Shown here one piece after another: positions 1-8,213 of a DNA stretch of 37,731 bases (within the stretch, counting starts at the first letter, position 1; every line of letters begins with the position of its first letter). This stretch comes from Microcaldota archaeon. Lineage in GTDB: Archaea; Micrarchaeota; Micrarchaeia; Micrarchaeales; Micrarchaeaceae. Location of the stretch: contig JAJYXL010000017.1 of the NCBI GenBank assembly GCA_021801785.1, positions 3,247 through 40,977 on the forward strand, read 5' to 3'. Made by a program: the position numbers and the translations under genes. Under the pieces are notes generated by a model. That model did not search any database and was not told where the DNA came from. It worked only from the letters and a program-made list of their open reading frames with translations.

Positions 1-1943
1 GCATATGATGGGCTTAATTCTGGCGCCTCTCCAGTACTTACATTATTCATCAGGTTTACCGAGTTTGATGCAAAGCCCATATAGACCGTTATACTATTGC
101 TCGCAGGTATCCCATTAGATATATTAAGCCAGTATATCGTATTAGTTGATTTATACATATATATCGAGTTTGTAGGGTTGTTTAGAAGAGTATTGCTTGT
201 ACTCCCCTCCATCCAGCTAGGTATAACATTGCCATCAGCGTAAAAGAACTCAATATTATCTAGGTTGCCGGCCTCGTATGTATTATAAGTCAGGCTGTTT
301 ACCGGAACCATCTGCTGGAACGGTGCTGGTGTCTGGTTTGTCTCCAGGTTCGCCAATGCTATCGGAACATAATAGTCTATCTGAGTAGGTATAATTATCC
401 CTGTAGGATCTACCGGAGTATAATTACTATCTCCTCCTGTCTCAAAAGTTACGGTAGCATTCTGATCTGATGGCAATGTAAATACATTCGAATAATCCAA
501 ACCGCTAGAGTTTATGCTCTCGTTAATCACCGTCCCATTAGAGAATTCTATACGGTAAGAATAATTTGCCATATTTCCAGGATCAAGTGAGCTGTTAAGC
601 GATAACGAGATCTTATAACTCCTCTGCCCTCTCAATATCGGCACGTGTATTAATGTGGTGCTGTTGGGATTTGCCAGGACATCACCATTCACTTTTATGG
701 CTAGTTTGGGCTGTGCCTTCTCTATGTTGACTCTGTAATAGGTGACTATTCCATGCGTGTTATATGCAACATATTGGAGTACGCTTCCTGCTTTTACATA
801 TCTGTTCATCTGTAATATGTCCCCATATGGCACATCTATGCTCTCATTGAAGCTGTGAACTGCAGAGAGGTTATTCAGATTCATTTGAGGTCTGGTATTA
901 AAGCCGTGTAATGCAACACCACTGTCCGTATAACTCCGATTCAGTTTAGACCTTATAACGCTTATCTGGTTCTGGCTCAAAGCGGTGAGGTTGCTCATCT
1001 CCTGATAACTCAGCTGTAATGGGGCGATAATGTTCGAAGTCGTTCCGTTTTCGTATGTGCCTGAAATGCTGGCATTCGATATAAATACAGAATTGCTCGG
1101 TATTCCGTAGCGATATAGCAAGGCAGTAATATTAGTTGCGATGTTGTTCTCCGGCAGGGGCGGAATTGTCGTAGAATTAGCTGAGGTGGATAGTGTTGTG
1201 TTAAGAGTTGAAGTAGACAACGAGGACGTATTCATCGATGTGCTCGTTGAGGTGCTTGTCGATGTTGTCGTAGATGCCGTCGTATTCTGAGAAACTGGTG
1301 TAAAGTTTATCCCAGTCGTATTGCCCGCGATCAGATACCCATATTGCGGTGACGCGGTATAAGATGTATTATTTACAATATCGTTGGTAGCGCTAAAAGT
1401 ATGGTTTCCGGGAAGCGTTGAGAATGTAATGCCGTTAGGTACTATCGCATTCTGCACAACACCATCATATATGACGCTCCAGACAGCATTCGCTGGCAGG
1501 CCATTCTCTGAAAAAGCGGTCAATGCATTGAAGTTTGCCGTAATCGTCCCGTTTCCCAAAACAGAAACGATCGTGTTTGGCTCTGTTGTATTAATAACTA
1601 TTATATTGCCCGTATATGACCAATTGCTGAATACGAAGTTTGAAGGTGCAACCGCACTTGTATTATAGCTTCCAGCCGCTACCTCCGATGCGCTCCCGTC
1701 CGAGTGTGTAATCCCATTAAAAACAATTCCCCCTGTTGCCGGAATGGTGTTGAATGCTAACGCATATGTGATTGCGGGGGGAATGGTTGTCGTTGTTGGG
1801 GTAGATGTGATTGTCGAAATTGTGGTTGTGTTCTGTGATATTGAGTTCATAGTTGTTGTCTGTGCGTAAGGTGCGATGCCAATGATTAGCAGCACCACTA
1901 AAACCGCAAACGCCTCCGCAACACTTAGAAGCAAATCCTCCAT
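1..1943 (-). CDS. Large DUF2341-type surface protein, C-terminus cut by window edge
   Basis: The frame is open from an ATG at 1943 to base 1 (647 codons), so the gene runs off the left edge. The start is fixed by an in-frame stop directly upstream and an AGGAG Shine-Dalgarno 6-7 nt before it. The protein starts with a hydrophobic anchor (MEDLLLSVAEAFAVLVVLL), then a Thr-rich stretch, a divergent InlB-B-type repeat (GGIVFNG ... FSNWSYTGN ... GTITANF), an ENGLPANAVWSV module like those of acidophilic archaeal surface proteins, a Ser/Thr-rich linker near residues 214-261, and many N-glycosylation sequons. The last visible part (FQQMVPVNSL, NLDNIEFFYADG, YMGFAS, TGEAPELSPSY) resembles the DUF2341 domain. 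Inferred to be an envelope-anchored extracellular protein, perhaps an adhesin; the substrate is unknown. Confidence 0.8.
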   Translation of the reverse strand, partial: MEDLLLSVAEAFAVLVVLLIIGIAPYAQTTTMNSISQNTTTISTITSTPTTTTIPPAITYALAFNTIPATGGIVFNGITHSDGSASEVAAGSYNTSAVAPSNFVFSNWSYTGNIIVINTTEPNTIVSVLGNGTITANFNALTAFSENGLPANAVWSVIYDGVVQNAIVPNGITFSTLPGNHTFSATNDIVNNTSYTASPQYGYLIAGNTTGINFTPVSQNTTASTTTSTSTSTSTSMNTSSLSTSTLNTTLSTSANSTTIPPLPENNIATNITALLYRYGIPSNSVFISNASISGTYENGTTSNIIAPLQLSYQEMSNLTALSQNQISVIRSKLNRSYTDSGVALHGFNTRPQMNLNNLSAVHSFNESIDVPYGDILQMNRYVKAGSVLQYVAYNTHGIVTYYRVNIEKAQPKLAIKVNGDVLANPNSTTLIHVPILRGQRSYKISLSLNSSLDPGNMANYSYRIEFSNGTVINESINSSGLDYSNVFTLPSDQNATVTFETGGDSNYTPVDPTGIIIPTQIDYYVPIALANLETNQTPAPFQQMVPVNSLTYNTYEAGNLDNIEFFYADGNVIPSWMEGSTSNTLLNNPTNSIYMYKSTNTIYWLNISNGIPASNSITVYMGFASNSVNLMNNVSTGEAPELSPSY

Positions 1944-2131
1944 CTAGCTCTCCTGTTAATTTTGATATTCTAAGCTTAATAATTTTGCCGTATCTGCTGT
2001 AAAGCACCATGTTTTCCCACAATAGATAAAGACATAATTTCTGGTAGGGCTGTCTCTTTTTACCGGATTTGATCACCGCCACATCTTCGCGAAGAACCAC
2101 TGGCGCAAGCCATCAAGGCCTAATTACCGGT

Positions 2132-2473
2132 TTAGGTGCTGCTCTTCCCTGCAAGCTTAGCAACTCCGTCCTTGAGATGGTATGTGTGTATGCCGTGCTT
2201 CCTCTCAAGATAATCAGACATGAATTTCGATGTCCTCCCATGGTAACAGACAAATATATGGTTCTCTAGCGCCCTAAGCTTATCGGCACCGCTGTATATC
2301 AGCTCCTCCGGATCCATCTCTAAAATCCTGTCCTTTCCCACATCTATTATCTTACTTATCCTACCGCTGGACTCTATGCCGAGCCAGACTAGGCGAGTAC
2401 CTTTCTCATCAGCCAACCTTATCGCTTCTTCCAACCCAAGAGATCTTATCTTTAACGGTTTATTCTCTTCCAT
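2132..2473 (-). CDS. Rhodanese-like sulfurtransferase domain protein
   Basis: Small single-domain protein of about 113 residues. The C-terminal half carries an active-site loop CYHGRTS preceded by a hydrophobic strand (NHIFV) and followed by YLERKHGIHTYHLKDGV, the pattern of a rhodanese domain in which Cys carries the persulfide. Catalytic Cys is present. The frame is open up to 2548, with further ATGs at 2548 and 2521, but the only TATA-like element for this strand lies at about 2527-2534, so transcription should begin near 2503; the ATG at 2473 (MEENKPL) is therefore preferred. Divergent from the ssDNA-binding gene, sharing one AT-rich promoter region. The physiological sulfur acceptor cannot be told from the sequence. 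Confidence 0.65.
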   Translation of the reverse strand: MEENKPLKIRSLGLEEAIRLADEKGTRLVWLGIESSGRISKIIDVGKDRILEMDPEELIYSGADKLRALENHIFVCYHGRTSKFMSDYLERKHGIHTYHLKDGVAKLAGKSST

Positions 2474-2526
2474 CTTCCCATCTTTTATCCATCCTTTAAT
2501 AGAATAAAGAGAGGTTGCCATATTAG

Positions 2527-2536
2527 ATATAAAAGG
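2527..2536 (+). promoter_or_regulatory. TATA box between divergent rhodanese and SSB genes
   Basis: The run ATATAAAAGG reads as an archaeal box A for the plus gene and, on the other strand, as TTTTATAT for the rhodanese. It lies 20 nt before the ATG at 2551 and 29 nt before an in-frame ATG at 2560, so 2560 may be the true start of the plus gene. Confidence 0.5.
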
Positions 2537-2550
2537 TTTTCTGTGCAAAT

Positions 2551-3342
2551 ATGTCCCGAATGGGCGAGGTTGAGAGTATAATTGATAAGTTCTCTGGAAT
2601 GATAACTAGAGGACAGGCAGAATCTATAATGAGGGGCTGTGGGTCTGGGGTCGGCCCCGAACACATACTACTTGACAACGAGGCATCTGCTACCGTGTCA
2701 GAGCTACTCGACCTCTCATCAAAAGAGGAGATACGTTCAGCTATACCGTCGCTAAACGTAAACGTCAGGGATGTGGTCTATCGCGTATTCAATGATATGA
2801 GGACATCAACGGCAAAGGGTGCCACAAATAGGAGGAGGGTCGCAATCGGCTCGGAGGGCAGGACGATTATAATAGAGATGATGGGCAGGCAATCCGATAC
2901 CATCGATTCAGATAAGATAGAGAGGGGTGACACCATCACCGTGACAAACACGATATTTAATCTATACAACAGCACACTATATACGACTACAAGGTCCAAG
3001 GTCATCAGAGAGGGTGGAGAGAGTGGCGCGCATATGGGAATTGACGATATAAATCCAGATCTAAATGTTAAAAATGTCGACGTGTTTGGCGAGGTTACGG
3101 GAGTTCAGGATCCGATTAATACTGACGCTGGTATCAGGGGCGCCTCCTCAAGCTGCACCCTGAAAGGGGCTCTCCACACTGCCAAACTGTATATGTGGGG
3201 GTCTTCGGCGATGGCGTCTAAAGGGCTATCTGATGGCGATATTGTGAAGGTGGAGTTCTGTACGGTATCCAATACGGACGGCCAAATATCTATAAACGCC
3301 TGGGACTCATCCAGGATTCTCGTTTTAAAGAGGGGTAGATGA
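2551..3342 (+). CDS. RPA-like single-stranded DNA-binding protein
   Basis: 263 residues. The central region (about 85-160) has the OB-fold character of archaeal RPA/SSB proteins: basic start (RRRVAIGSEGRTIIIEMMG), then a KIERGDTITVTNTIFNLYNSTLYTTTRS run in which 'GD.I...N' marks the strand before the loop of many OB domains. A second OB-like unit may follow (about 175-260: VDVFGEVTGV ... LSDGDIVKVEF). An N-terminal helical part precedes them. Expected role: binding ssDNA during replication and repair. Convergent with the AAA ATPase gene, 2 bp apart. Start could be the ATG at 2551 or the in-frame ATG at 2560, the latter fitting the TATA box better. Family placement by eye; the exact class (RPA41-type or single SSB) is unsure. 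Confidence 0.65.
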   Translation: MSRMGEVESIIDKFSGMITRGQAESIMRGCGSGVGPEHILLDNEASATVSELLDLSSKEEIRSAIPSLNVNVRDVVYRVFNDMRTSTAKGATNRRRVAIGSEGRTIIIEMMGRQSDTIDSDKIERGDTITVTNTIFNLYNSTLYTTTRSKVIREGGESGAHMGIDDINPDLNVKNVDVFGEVTGVQDPINTDAGIRGASSSCTLKGALHTAKLYMWGSSAMASKGLSDGDIVKVEFCTVSNTDGQISINAWDSSRILVLKRGR

Positions 3343-3344
3343 GC

Positions 3345-6080
3345 CTACTCCCTCCCGCCATACCTCTTCCTGAATTTTGTATAATCATCCAACAACTCTT
3401 CCGGCGCTGATGGCGATACATGTCCAATTATCTCCTCCAATAACTCCTGTGTGATATCCGGGGTCTCTTTAGAATCTACGGCAGAATTCATCATCCTTCT
3501 CTTCGCTTCGTTGCATACCCCATCTATATCAGCACCGGTGAACCCGTCTGTCATATCTGCTAGCTTGTCAAAATCCAGTGTGCTTATCGGTGCATTCTTA
3601 AGGAAGCGGATGAACATCCTCTTTCTATCCCCTGCATTGGGCGGACCTATATATACAAGCTTGTCAAACCTCCCCGGTCTGAGTATCGCAGGGTCTAGGT
3701 CGAATGGCCTGTTGGTGGCCCCGACGATCATCACATCTGTTGAGCTGCGCATACCATCCATCTGCTTCAGAAACTCAGATACCAGTTCGCTATTGTATTC
3801 TGATCCTCTATCCCTGCTCCCCACAATTCCATCTATCTCATCTATGAATAATATCGAGGGCTTGTTCTCCTGCGCTCTATAGAAGTAATCCCTTATCATT
3901 GCAGGAGCATCATTCCCTGACCTGAGAATCTCAGATGTATCGACCTCTACCATAGTCACTCCGGGAATGCCTCTGCTGATCATCTTCATCATAAGGGACT
4001 TTCCGGTTCCTGGTGGACCGTACATAAGTATGCCACTGACGCCTCTAATACCGTACCTCTTGGCGAGCTCTGGGTGGGCTAGCGACTGCATCAGAGATAC
4101 AATCATATCCTTCGGCTTGTCGAGGCCTATTACGGTATCTATGCTACTAACGCTCTTTCCGATACCTGCATCCTTGCTCAGTATATTATGCGTTCTCTCG
4201 AAATCCGCCTTGAATCGCATGTACCTCTCCACATCCACCAATCTAGTTGAGGGTTTGGTACTCTTAATAGTCCTGATAAGGTTAGCATTCGTTATCTGCA
4301 GGAACTTGTGGCTCTCCAATGCGTCCTGCGCCACACTCTGGGCAGTAAGATCGCAGACATTTCTTATATCGGCAGCGCTGAATCTCTCGGTGATCTTCGC
4401 AAGCTCGCCGAAGTCAACATCTTTAGATACCGGCAGTTTACTAAGATACATCGAGAAGATCTCCTTGCGAGCATCGCTATCAGGTAATGGTATATAGACA
4501 GACCTGTCGAACCTGCCCGGCCTCAATATCGCCGGGTCTATCGCATCGGGCCTGTTCGTGGCCCCCACAACGATCACTCTCTCGATCTTCTGGAATCCAT
4601 CGAGCTCCTCTAACAGCTGTGTGAGTATATATTTGTGCGTCTCGTCCCCCTCATTAGAGGATCTATTCTGAGCTATCGCATCTATCTCATCTATAAAAAG
4701 TATGCATGGGGCGTTCTTCTTCGCTATTCCAAATACCTGCGACAGCTTCTTCTCAGACTCTCCAGGCAGTGCAGAGATGATGTTCGGGGCAACGATCCTG
4801 TAAAAGCCGAAATGTATCTCATTCGCGAGTGCGCGCATGAGCATAGTCTTGCCGTTACCTGGAGGCCCGAAGAGAAGGACCCCCTTTACCGGCCTTATAT
4901 TATAGGCTCTCGATACCCCTCTCTGTTCTATCGGGTATATTATTGAGCGCATCATCTCCCTCTTAACCTCCTTGTAATCCGCGATGTTATCAAATGTCTC
5001 GTTAGCCGATTCGGTCTGCATATCCTCGAAGGCCTCGCCAAATTTTATCCTTATGTCCTGCTTCCTAACATCGAGCGCCTTCACCACATTTATATTGTAT
5101 AGCGCGAGAAGCGCCAATGCCAATGGCGCTATCATGAAGCTCAGGAGAGGCAGCACGGCAAAGGCGTAGCTGGTGTGGGCTGTCAGTAATATGTAGAATA
5201 GAGGGTATATCACTCCAAAAAGGGATCCGTAGAACCCCCTGTATTTAGATCTCTTTCCGACAGCTACAGCATCTATAAAGAAGAATATCACTATCGTTAC
5301 GGCTAACTGCGCGAGATAAATTATATGATAGGTGAGAGATAGCGCTATGGCCCCAAACATATCCGATATGGGACCCAAGAGCTTCTGGCTTAGGAAGACA
5401 CCTGACGCGGCAACAGACCCTGATATCAGGTTCCCTATATTCAGCATCGGCTTATTCACTGTGGTATAGTTGAGTATCTGTCCTACCTGACTTGAGCTCA
5501 GGGATGTATGCGCAGAGCTGGAGCTATAGAGTATATACGCGCTGTTATGTATGCCGCTCATAGCTGAGAATGCGATTATCGCCAGCGTAACAATGGCTAT
5601 AAGAATGGCTGATCGCTTAAACCCTATGATCAGCGGTGTAGCTATAAGGAATGGTATGAAGAGTATGCCTCCCAGTGCGGAGAAGGGGAGGAATAGGAGC
5701 AGGTACGCCAGGATTATGGCTCTGTAGTTTATAAACCCAAGAACCATAACTACAGTGAAAGCAAAGGCGTACATCCATGCGATTCCGGGAGACTGGTACT
5801 CCATCATCGGAAATATTATAATCGCAAGTACCACCAATCCCAAGAACGGGTGCCTCATCGAGGCGATAAAGAGCGCAGCAGCCAATATCACAGCTATTAT
5901 CACAGGGTAATACGGCATTGCAAGCGCGGCGGCTGCGAATGCAAATAGCAACATCGCAGCATCCATAAATCTCCTATCCTGAACTGTCGTCTGAAATAGG
6001 TCTTTTATATTATAGTACGTTACCGGTAAGCCTCCTGTACGGGCATTTCTCTCACTACCAATAACCTCCTCCTTCGCCAT
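3345..6080 (-). CDS. Membrane-anchored CDC48-like double AAA+ ATPase
   Basis: 911 residues. Residues about 40-345 are strongly hydrophobic and contain many predicted membrane segments (for example MLLFAFAAAALAMPYYPVII). Two AAA modules follow: Walker A GPPGNGKT near residue 405 with Walker B ILFIDEIDA near 460, and Walker A GPPGTGKS near 687 with Walker B ILFIDEIDG near 745. Both keep ATNRP and RPGRFD motifs with the arginine-finger region. The AAA pair is like CDC48/VAT, which unfolds proteins, but the usual soluble N-domain is replaced by a membrane domain. It probably pulls or unfolds proteins at the cytoplasmic face of the membrane, perhaps feeding the proteasome; no protease domain or HEXXH motif is seen. 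Convergent with the SSB gene. Confidence 0.85.
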   Translation of the reverse strand: MAKEEVIGSERNARTGGLPVTYYNIKDLFQTTVQDRRFMDAAMLLFAFAAAALAMPYYPVIIAVILAAALFIASMRHPFLGLVVLAIIIFPMMEYQSPGIAWMYAFAFTVVMVLGFINYRAIILAYLLLFLPFSALGGILFIPFLIATPLIIGFKRSAILIAIVTLAIIAFSAMSGIHNSAYILYSSSSAHTSLSSSQVGQILNYTTVNKPMLNIGNLISGSVAASGVFLSQKLLGPISDMFGAIALSLTYHIIYLAQLAVTIVIFFFIDAVAVGKRSKYRGFYGSLFGVIYPLFYILLTAHTSYAFAVLPLLSFMIAPLALALLALYNINVVKALDVRKQDIRIKFGEAFEDMQTESANETFDNIADYKEVKREMMRSIIYPIEQRGVSRAYNIRPVKGVLLFGPPGNGKTMLMRALANEIHFGFYRIVAPNIISALPGESEKKLSQVFGIAKKNAPCILFIDEIDAIAQNRSSNEGDETHKYILTQLLEELDGFQKIERVIVVGATNRPDAIDPAILRPGRFDRSVYIPLPDSDARKEIFSMYLSKLPVSKDVDFGELAKITERFSAADIRNVCDLTAQSVAQDALESHKFLQITNANLIRTIKSTKPSTRLVDVERYMRFKADFERTHNILSKDAGIGKSVSSIDTVIGLDKPKDMIVSLMQSLAHPELAKRYGIRGVSGILMYGPPGTGKSLMMKMISRGIPGVTMVEVDTSEILRSGNDAPAMIRDYFYRAQENKPSILFIDEIDGIVGSRDRGSEYNSELVSEFLKQMDGMRSSTDVMIVGATNRPFDLDPAILRPGRFDKLVYIGPPNAGDRKRMFIRFLKNAPISTLDFDKLADMTDGFTGADIDGVCNEAKRRMMNSAVDSKETPDITQELLEEIIGHVSPSAPEELLDDYTKFRKRYGGRE

Positions 6081-6181
6081 ACAAATATTGCCGCAAAGCT
6101 CTTTATAATCATTTCTGAGAATGCGATCTCTGCGGTCAACGATTCAAAACTAATATATAATTAAGCTTGGAATATAATTCA

Positions 6182-6278
6182 CCCCTTGTAGCTCAATGGT
6201 AGAGCGACCGGCTGTAGTCTGAAAACTTCTGAACAGGAAGAGACCGGTAGGTTGGGTGTTCAAATCACTCCAAGGGGA
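6182..6278 (+). tRNA. tRNA-Tyr (GTA) with a 25-nt intron
   Basis: Acceptor CCCCTTG pairs with CAAGGGG, D-stem GCTC/GAGC, T-stem GGGTG/CACTC. Anticodon GTA is at 6214-6216 in stem ACCGG/CCGGT. A 25-nt intron at 6218-6242 sits at the canonical archaeal position 37/38. The C1-G72 pair and discriminator A are the archaeal tyrosine identity elements. An AT-rich box (ATATATAA) lies about 30 nt upstream. Confidence 0.93.
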
Positions 6279-6321
6279 AATCTTAATATCATATATGTTC
6301 ATTACATAATCACTTAATGAT

Positions 6322-6393
6322 GCCTCGGTGGTGTAACGGCTAGCATACAAGCCTGTCACGCTTGAGACTCGGGTCCGACTCCCGGCCGAGGCG
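6322..6393 (+). tRNA. tRNA-Asp (GTC)
   Basis: Acceptor GCCTCGG pairs with CCGAGGC; anticodon stem CAAGC/GCTTG encloses loop CTGTCAC with anticodon GTC; T-stem TCGGG/CCCGG; discriminator G. No intron. The 3' 38 bases overlap the last codons of truD on the other strand. Confidence 0.92.
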
Positions 6394-7639
6394 CTTCCAA
6401 TATCTTATTCTCCTCGGTTCTAATAAATTCGTTAAGCAGAACCGTAGCATATGACCCAGATGGCAGCGCGAATCTCATCGTCTCTGTCTCATCAGTGTAA
6501 GATAATCCCTTTACCGGAGCGAAGAGTACTCTGAAGCCACCCCCACACCTTATCTCCGGTACCTCAGGCATCCTAAAACTATTGAGAGATATGCCCAATC
6601 TATCCATCTCATCGCGCTCGCGATCCCCTACCTCGTCCGTATCGTAGCCTATAACTCTACCTACGATAAACCTGCCTCTAACTCCTGCCCTGCCATCATA
6701 CCTATGTATGTTGTTGTAATCAGGAAATCCGAAGCCGTTCGAACCGCACACAATATCATTATGGAGAGGTTCCAACTCCATATCCCTAACCCTCTCCGAT
6801 AGTACAGAGTTGAATATCTCCCCTTCTACAGAATGTATGAACATCATAGTTAACTGTCTCGGCAGCTTTCTAATGGCATTCGAATAATCGCCCGGGTGCC
6901 TCGACAGATAATCTATGAGCGTCCTCTCATACTTGAGATATCCGGGAAAGTATCGGAGGGCTTCAGAGAAATCTCTCTCCCTCTCCAGCCTCGTTCTCGC
7001 TTCTACGGATTCGGTATCTGTCTCATTTCTCGTAGATGTGAGAAACTCCATTACCGCACCCTCAAAATCCCCTCTCAATATATTTACTCCTATAGAGACA
7101 TTATTCCCCCTGAATCCGAATCTCTGCGGACCGAAGTAATTCGGGAATGTATCATATCCATACCCATCTATATCTATACCGGATTCGAGCTCCCTAAATC
7201 TAATGCCAAACTCGTTCCCCGCAAGCTCTCCCACTCTAACGTGCGAACCCGACTCCCATGCCCCGTTTATCCTGATATCCTTTATATCCATACCATAGAG
7301 CTGCGCTGCACTTACGCCGTATATACTGCACAGCTGCGTCGTCACAGCCCTCCTATCCTTAGTGCCGGCAAACCCGACCGATCCCTGGCCTCTTCCGAAC
7401 CTATTCGCTATGGCCTTTAGCGCCTGAGCAGTATTCCATCCTCTCTTCTGCATCACGAATACACAGAATCTCCTATTATTCTGCGGATTAGGGTCGTTGT
7501 ACCCAGCATCACCGACATCTACCTTAGTATCGACACGGAGTGTCTTGAAACTCTCCGTTATCTCCTCAACTATAAAGTCCTCCGGTATCTCCTTTATCTC
7601 TCCCCTGGGTTTCCTAGATCTAGAAATTGTCTCAAACAT
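6356..7639 (-). CDS. truD: tRNA pseudouridine synthase TruD
   Basis: 427 residues, typical for archaeal TruD, which converts U13 of tRNAs (and related sites) to pseudouridine. The N-terminal block IKEIPEDFIVEEI and the catalytic motif GFAGTKDRRAVTTQ, with the nucleophilic Asp in TKD, are clear; NYFGPQRFG is the second family signature and the insertion (TRUD) domain follows. The last dozen residues (APRPGVGPESQA) are encoded antisense to tRNA-Asp, so gene and tRNA overlap by 38 bp; the C-terminal sequence is thus constrained by the tRNA and may be lineage-specific. Start ATG at 7639 is well placed relative to the conserved N-terminus. Confidence 0.93.
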   Translation of the reverse strand: MFETISRSRKPRGEIKEIPEDFIVEEITESFKTLRVDTKVDVGDAGYNDPNPQNNRRFCVFVMQKRGWNTAQALKAIANRFGRGQGSVGFAGTKDRRAVTTQLCSIYGVSAAQLYGMDIKDIRINGAWESGSHVRVGELAGNEFGIRFRELESGIDIDGYGYDTFPNYFGPQRFGFRGNNVSIGVNILRGDFEGAVMEFLTSTRNETDTESVEARTRLERERDFSEALRYFPGYLKYERTLIDYLSRHPGDYSNAIRKLPRQLTMMFIHSVEGEIFNSVLSERVRDMELEPLHNDIVCGSNGFGFPDYNNIHRYDGRAGVRGRFIVGRVIGYDTDEVGDRERDEMDRLGISLNSFRMPEVPEIRCGGGFRVLFAPVKGLSYTDETETMRFALPSGSYATVLLNEFIRTEENKILEAPRPGVGPESQA

Positions 7640-7724
7640 ACTACCATTTCCTTGCAGAATAAGATAGAGGATTAGATGTAGTTAAATTTATATGTTTTAT
7701 CGGCGATAGATATACTGGATAATA

Positions 7725-8213
7725 ATGGATATTGATTTTCCAATAGAGGCCAACCCCTCGCGGCTTTTAAGCATAATAGAGATAATAAAGGAGAAGGATG
7801 GCTCCGAGTACCTATCCGGTCTTGCAGAGTCAACAAAGGAGCAGATTGACGAGCTACTGCCTCTAATAGATGCGATAACCATCCTCGGGTTCGGGACCGT
7901 GAAGGACGGTGTGGTCAAACTGTCTGCAAAAGGCAGCGAGATTAACACGAAGAACTTTCATCATATGATAAGGGAGGCTATAGACAAGATAGAGCCATTC
8001 CATAGCATAATAAAGGTAATAGGGAATGACGATCTGACCACTGCAGATATAGCAAAAGCCCTAGACAAGGAGGGCATACGCCTCCATGAAGACGAAGAGG
8101 CTAATCAGGAGCTGCTCAGAAACCTGATGCTAAGGTGGGGCAGCGCCGTAAAGCTATTCGAGTATGTATCAGAGAACGACTCGTGGAAGCTGGAAAACAA
8201 TTTAAATGGCTGA
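7725..8213 (+). CDS. AAA-associated C-terminal domain protein (ABC transporter accessory)
   Basis: 162 residues without signal peptide. It resembles the AAA-associated domain (AAA_assoc_C) normally fused behind the ATPase of archaeal nitrate/sulfonate-type ABC transporters: a winged-helix-like first half (LLSIIEIIKEKDG ... ITILGFGTVKDGVVKLSAKG) and a helical second half (LLRNLMLRWGSAVKLFEYVSEND). Here it is a separate gene, first in a three-gene set with permease and ATPase. It overlaps the permease reading frame. Probable role: regulatory or assembly partner of the transporter ATPase. A TATA-like AT-rich stretch lies before the ATG. Confidence 0.7.
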   Translation: MDIDFPIEANPSRLLSIIEIIKEKDGSEYLSGLAESTKEQIDELLPLIDAITILGFGTVKDGVVKLSAKGSEINTKNFHHMIREAIDKIEPFHSIIKVIGNDDLTTADIAKALDKEGIRLHEDEEANQELLRNLMLRWGSAVKLFEYVSENDSWKLENNLNG

